Shown piece after piece: positions 47,983 to 48,179 of a stretch of DNA of 48,179 nucleotides. Numbering within the stretch: the stretch's first letter is position 1; every line of letters starts with the position of its first letter. Source of the stretch: Lysobacter antibioticus (GTDB lineage: Bacteria; Pseudomonadota; Gammaproteobacteria; Xanthomonadales; Xanthomonadaceae); assembly GCF_001442535.1 (NCBI RefSeq), contig NZ_CP013141.1, positions 4,921,052-4,969,230 on the forward strand, read 5' to 3'. The position numbers were made by a program, and so were the translations under genes. The notes under the pieces were generated by a model that had not been told where the DNA came from, did not search any database, and worked only from the letters and a program-made list of their open reading frames with translations.

Positions 47983-48179
47983 GTCCGAGTCGCGTTCAGT
48001 CGTAAGCCGGACAGTTTAGCGCGGTTCCGGTCCCCAGGCGGATGGGGCGACGACGGTCCCATTCCGGGCGCCGGCCGGGGCGGACCGGGCGGGCTGCGGA
48101 CGGGTCGGGCCGGATGCTGCGGCGCGAGAACGGCGGGCTGCGCGACCAGCCCCGCTGCGAGCAGGCCTTGCTGCAAGCC

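Noticed and set aside
48000..48179. Possible partial gene at the right edge (minus frame rich in Pro/Ala)
   Set aside because: About 180 bp with no motif, very Pro-rich translation and no clear end or start. It cannot be told from intergenic sequence.

Overview
The window is high-GC DNA (roughly two thirds G+C, strong GC preference at third codon positions) from a gammaproteobacterium of the Xanthomonadaceae, most likely Lysobacter or a close relative. The basis is the gene order (frr-uppS-cdsA-dxr-rseP-bamA-lpxD-fabZ-lpxA-lpxB-rnhB...dnaE-accA), the xanthomonad-type protein sequences, and the abundance of extragenic palindromes (GTAGGAGCGGC..., GGGAATC arrays, GGAACGAGTAACGAGT) of a style common in that group. 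The genus is inferred from general knowledge, not from a database search. Nearly everything is chromosomal core. I see no phage, plasmid, IS transposase, CRISPR array, rRNA or tRNA.

Layout. 1-1.9 kb (minus): a BlaI-type repressor and a BlaR1/MecR1-like M56 membrane peptidase (C-terminus cut by the window edge), preceded by two palindromic operators that overlap a promoter. 1.9-2.9 kb: a zinc-type CDF exporter with a histidine-rich tail. 3.2-16.5 kb (plus): a long envelope-biogenesis cluster running from ribosome recycling (frr) through undecaprenyl-PP synthesis (uppS), CDP-diacylglycerol (cdsA), the MEP pathway (dxr), site-2 protease (rseP), outer-membrane assembly (bamA) and lipid A/fatty acid synthesis (lpxD, fabZ, lpxA, lpxB), with a small unknown Cys-containing protein embedded between lpxA and lpxB, then rnhB and a DUF4166 gene. 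16.5-17.6 kb: about 1.1 kb without genes, made of nested inverted repeats. 17.6-24.1 kb (plus): a DUF1232-like protein, dnaE, accA and a degenerate GT51-like membrane protein. 24.1-25.1 kb (minus): an old-yellow-enzyme oxidoreductase. 25.3-27.8 kb (plus): tilS, xseB, ispA and a terminator.

27.9-32.7 kb (minus): a DUF4870 membrane protein, a DUF1800/DUF1501 secreted pair, and pmbA/tldE. Then yjgA (plus), and tldD-yhdP-rng-maf (minus). Both halves of the TldD/TldE protease therefore lie within about 3.6 kb of each other. 41.5-43.6 kb (plus): a periplasmic SIMPL protein, a tiny proline-rich ORF and a solitary tonB. 43.7-48.0 kb: rlmH (minus), a PhoX-like Tat-exported protein (plus) and ppiD (minus).

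The main theme is envelope construction and quality control: lipid carriers, phospholipid and lipid A precursors, beta-barrel insertion, periplasmic folding (PpiD) and phospholipid transport (YhdP), interleaved with replication and RNA-processing genes. The most unusual observations are the embedded 179-aa protein in the lpx cluster, the catalytically degenerate GT51-like protein after accA, a Met at the LpxA acyl-chain ruler position, the BlaI twin operators, and several classes of structured extragenic repeats.
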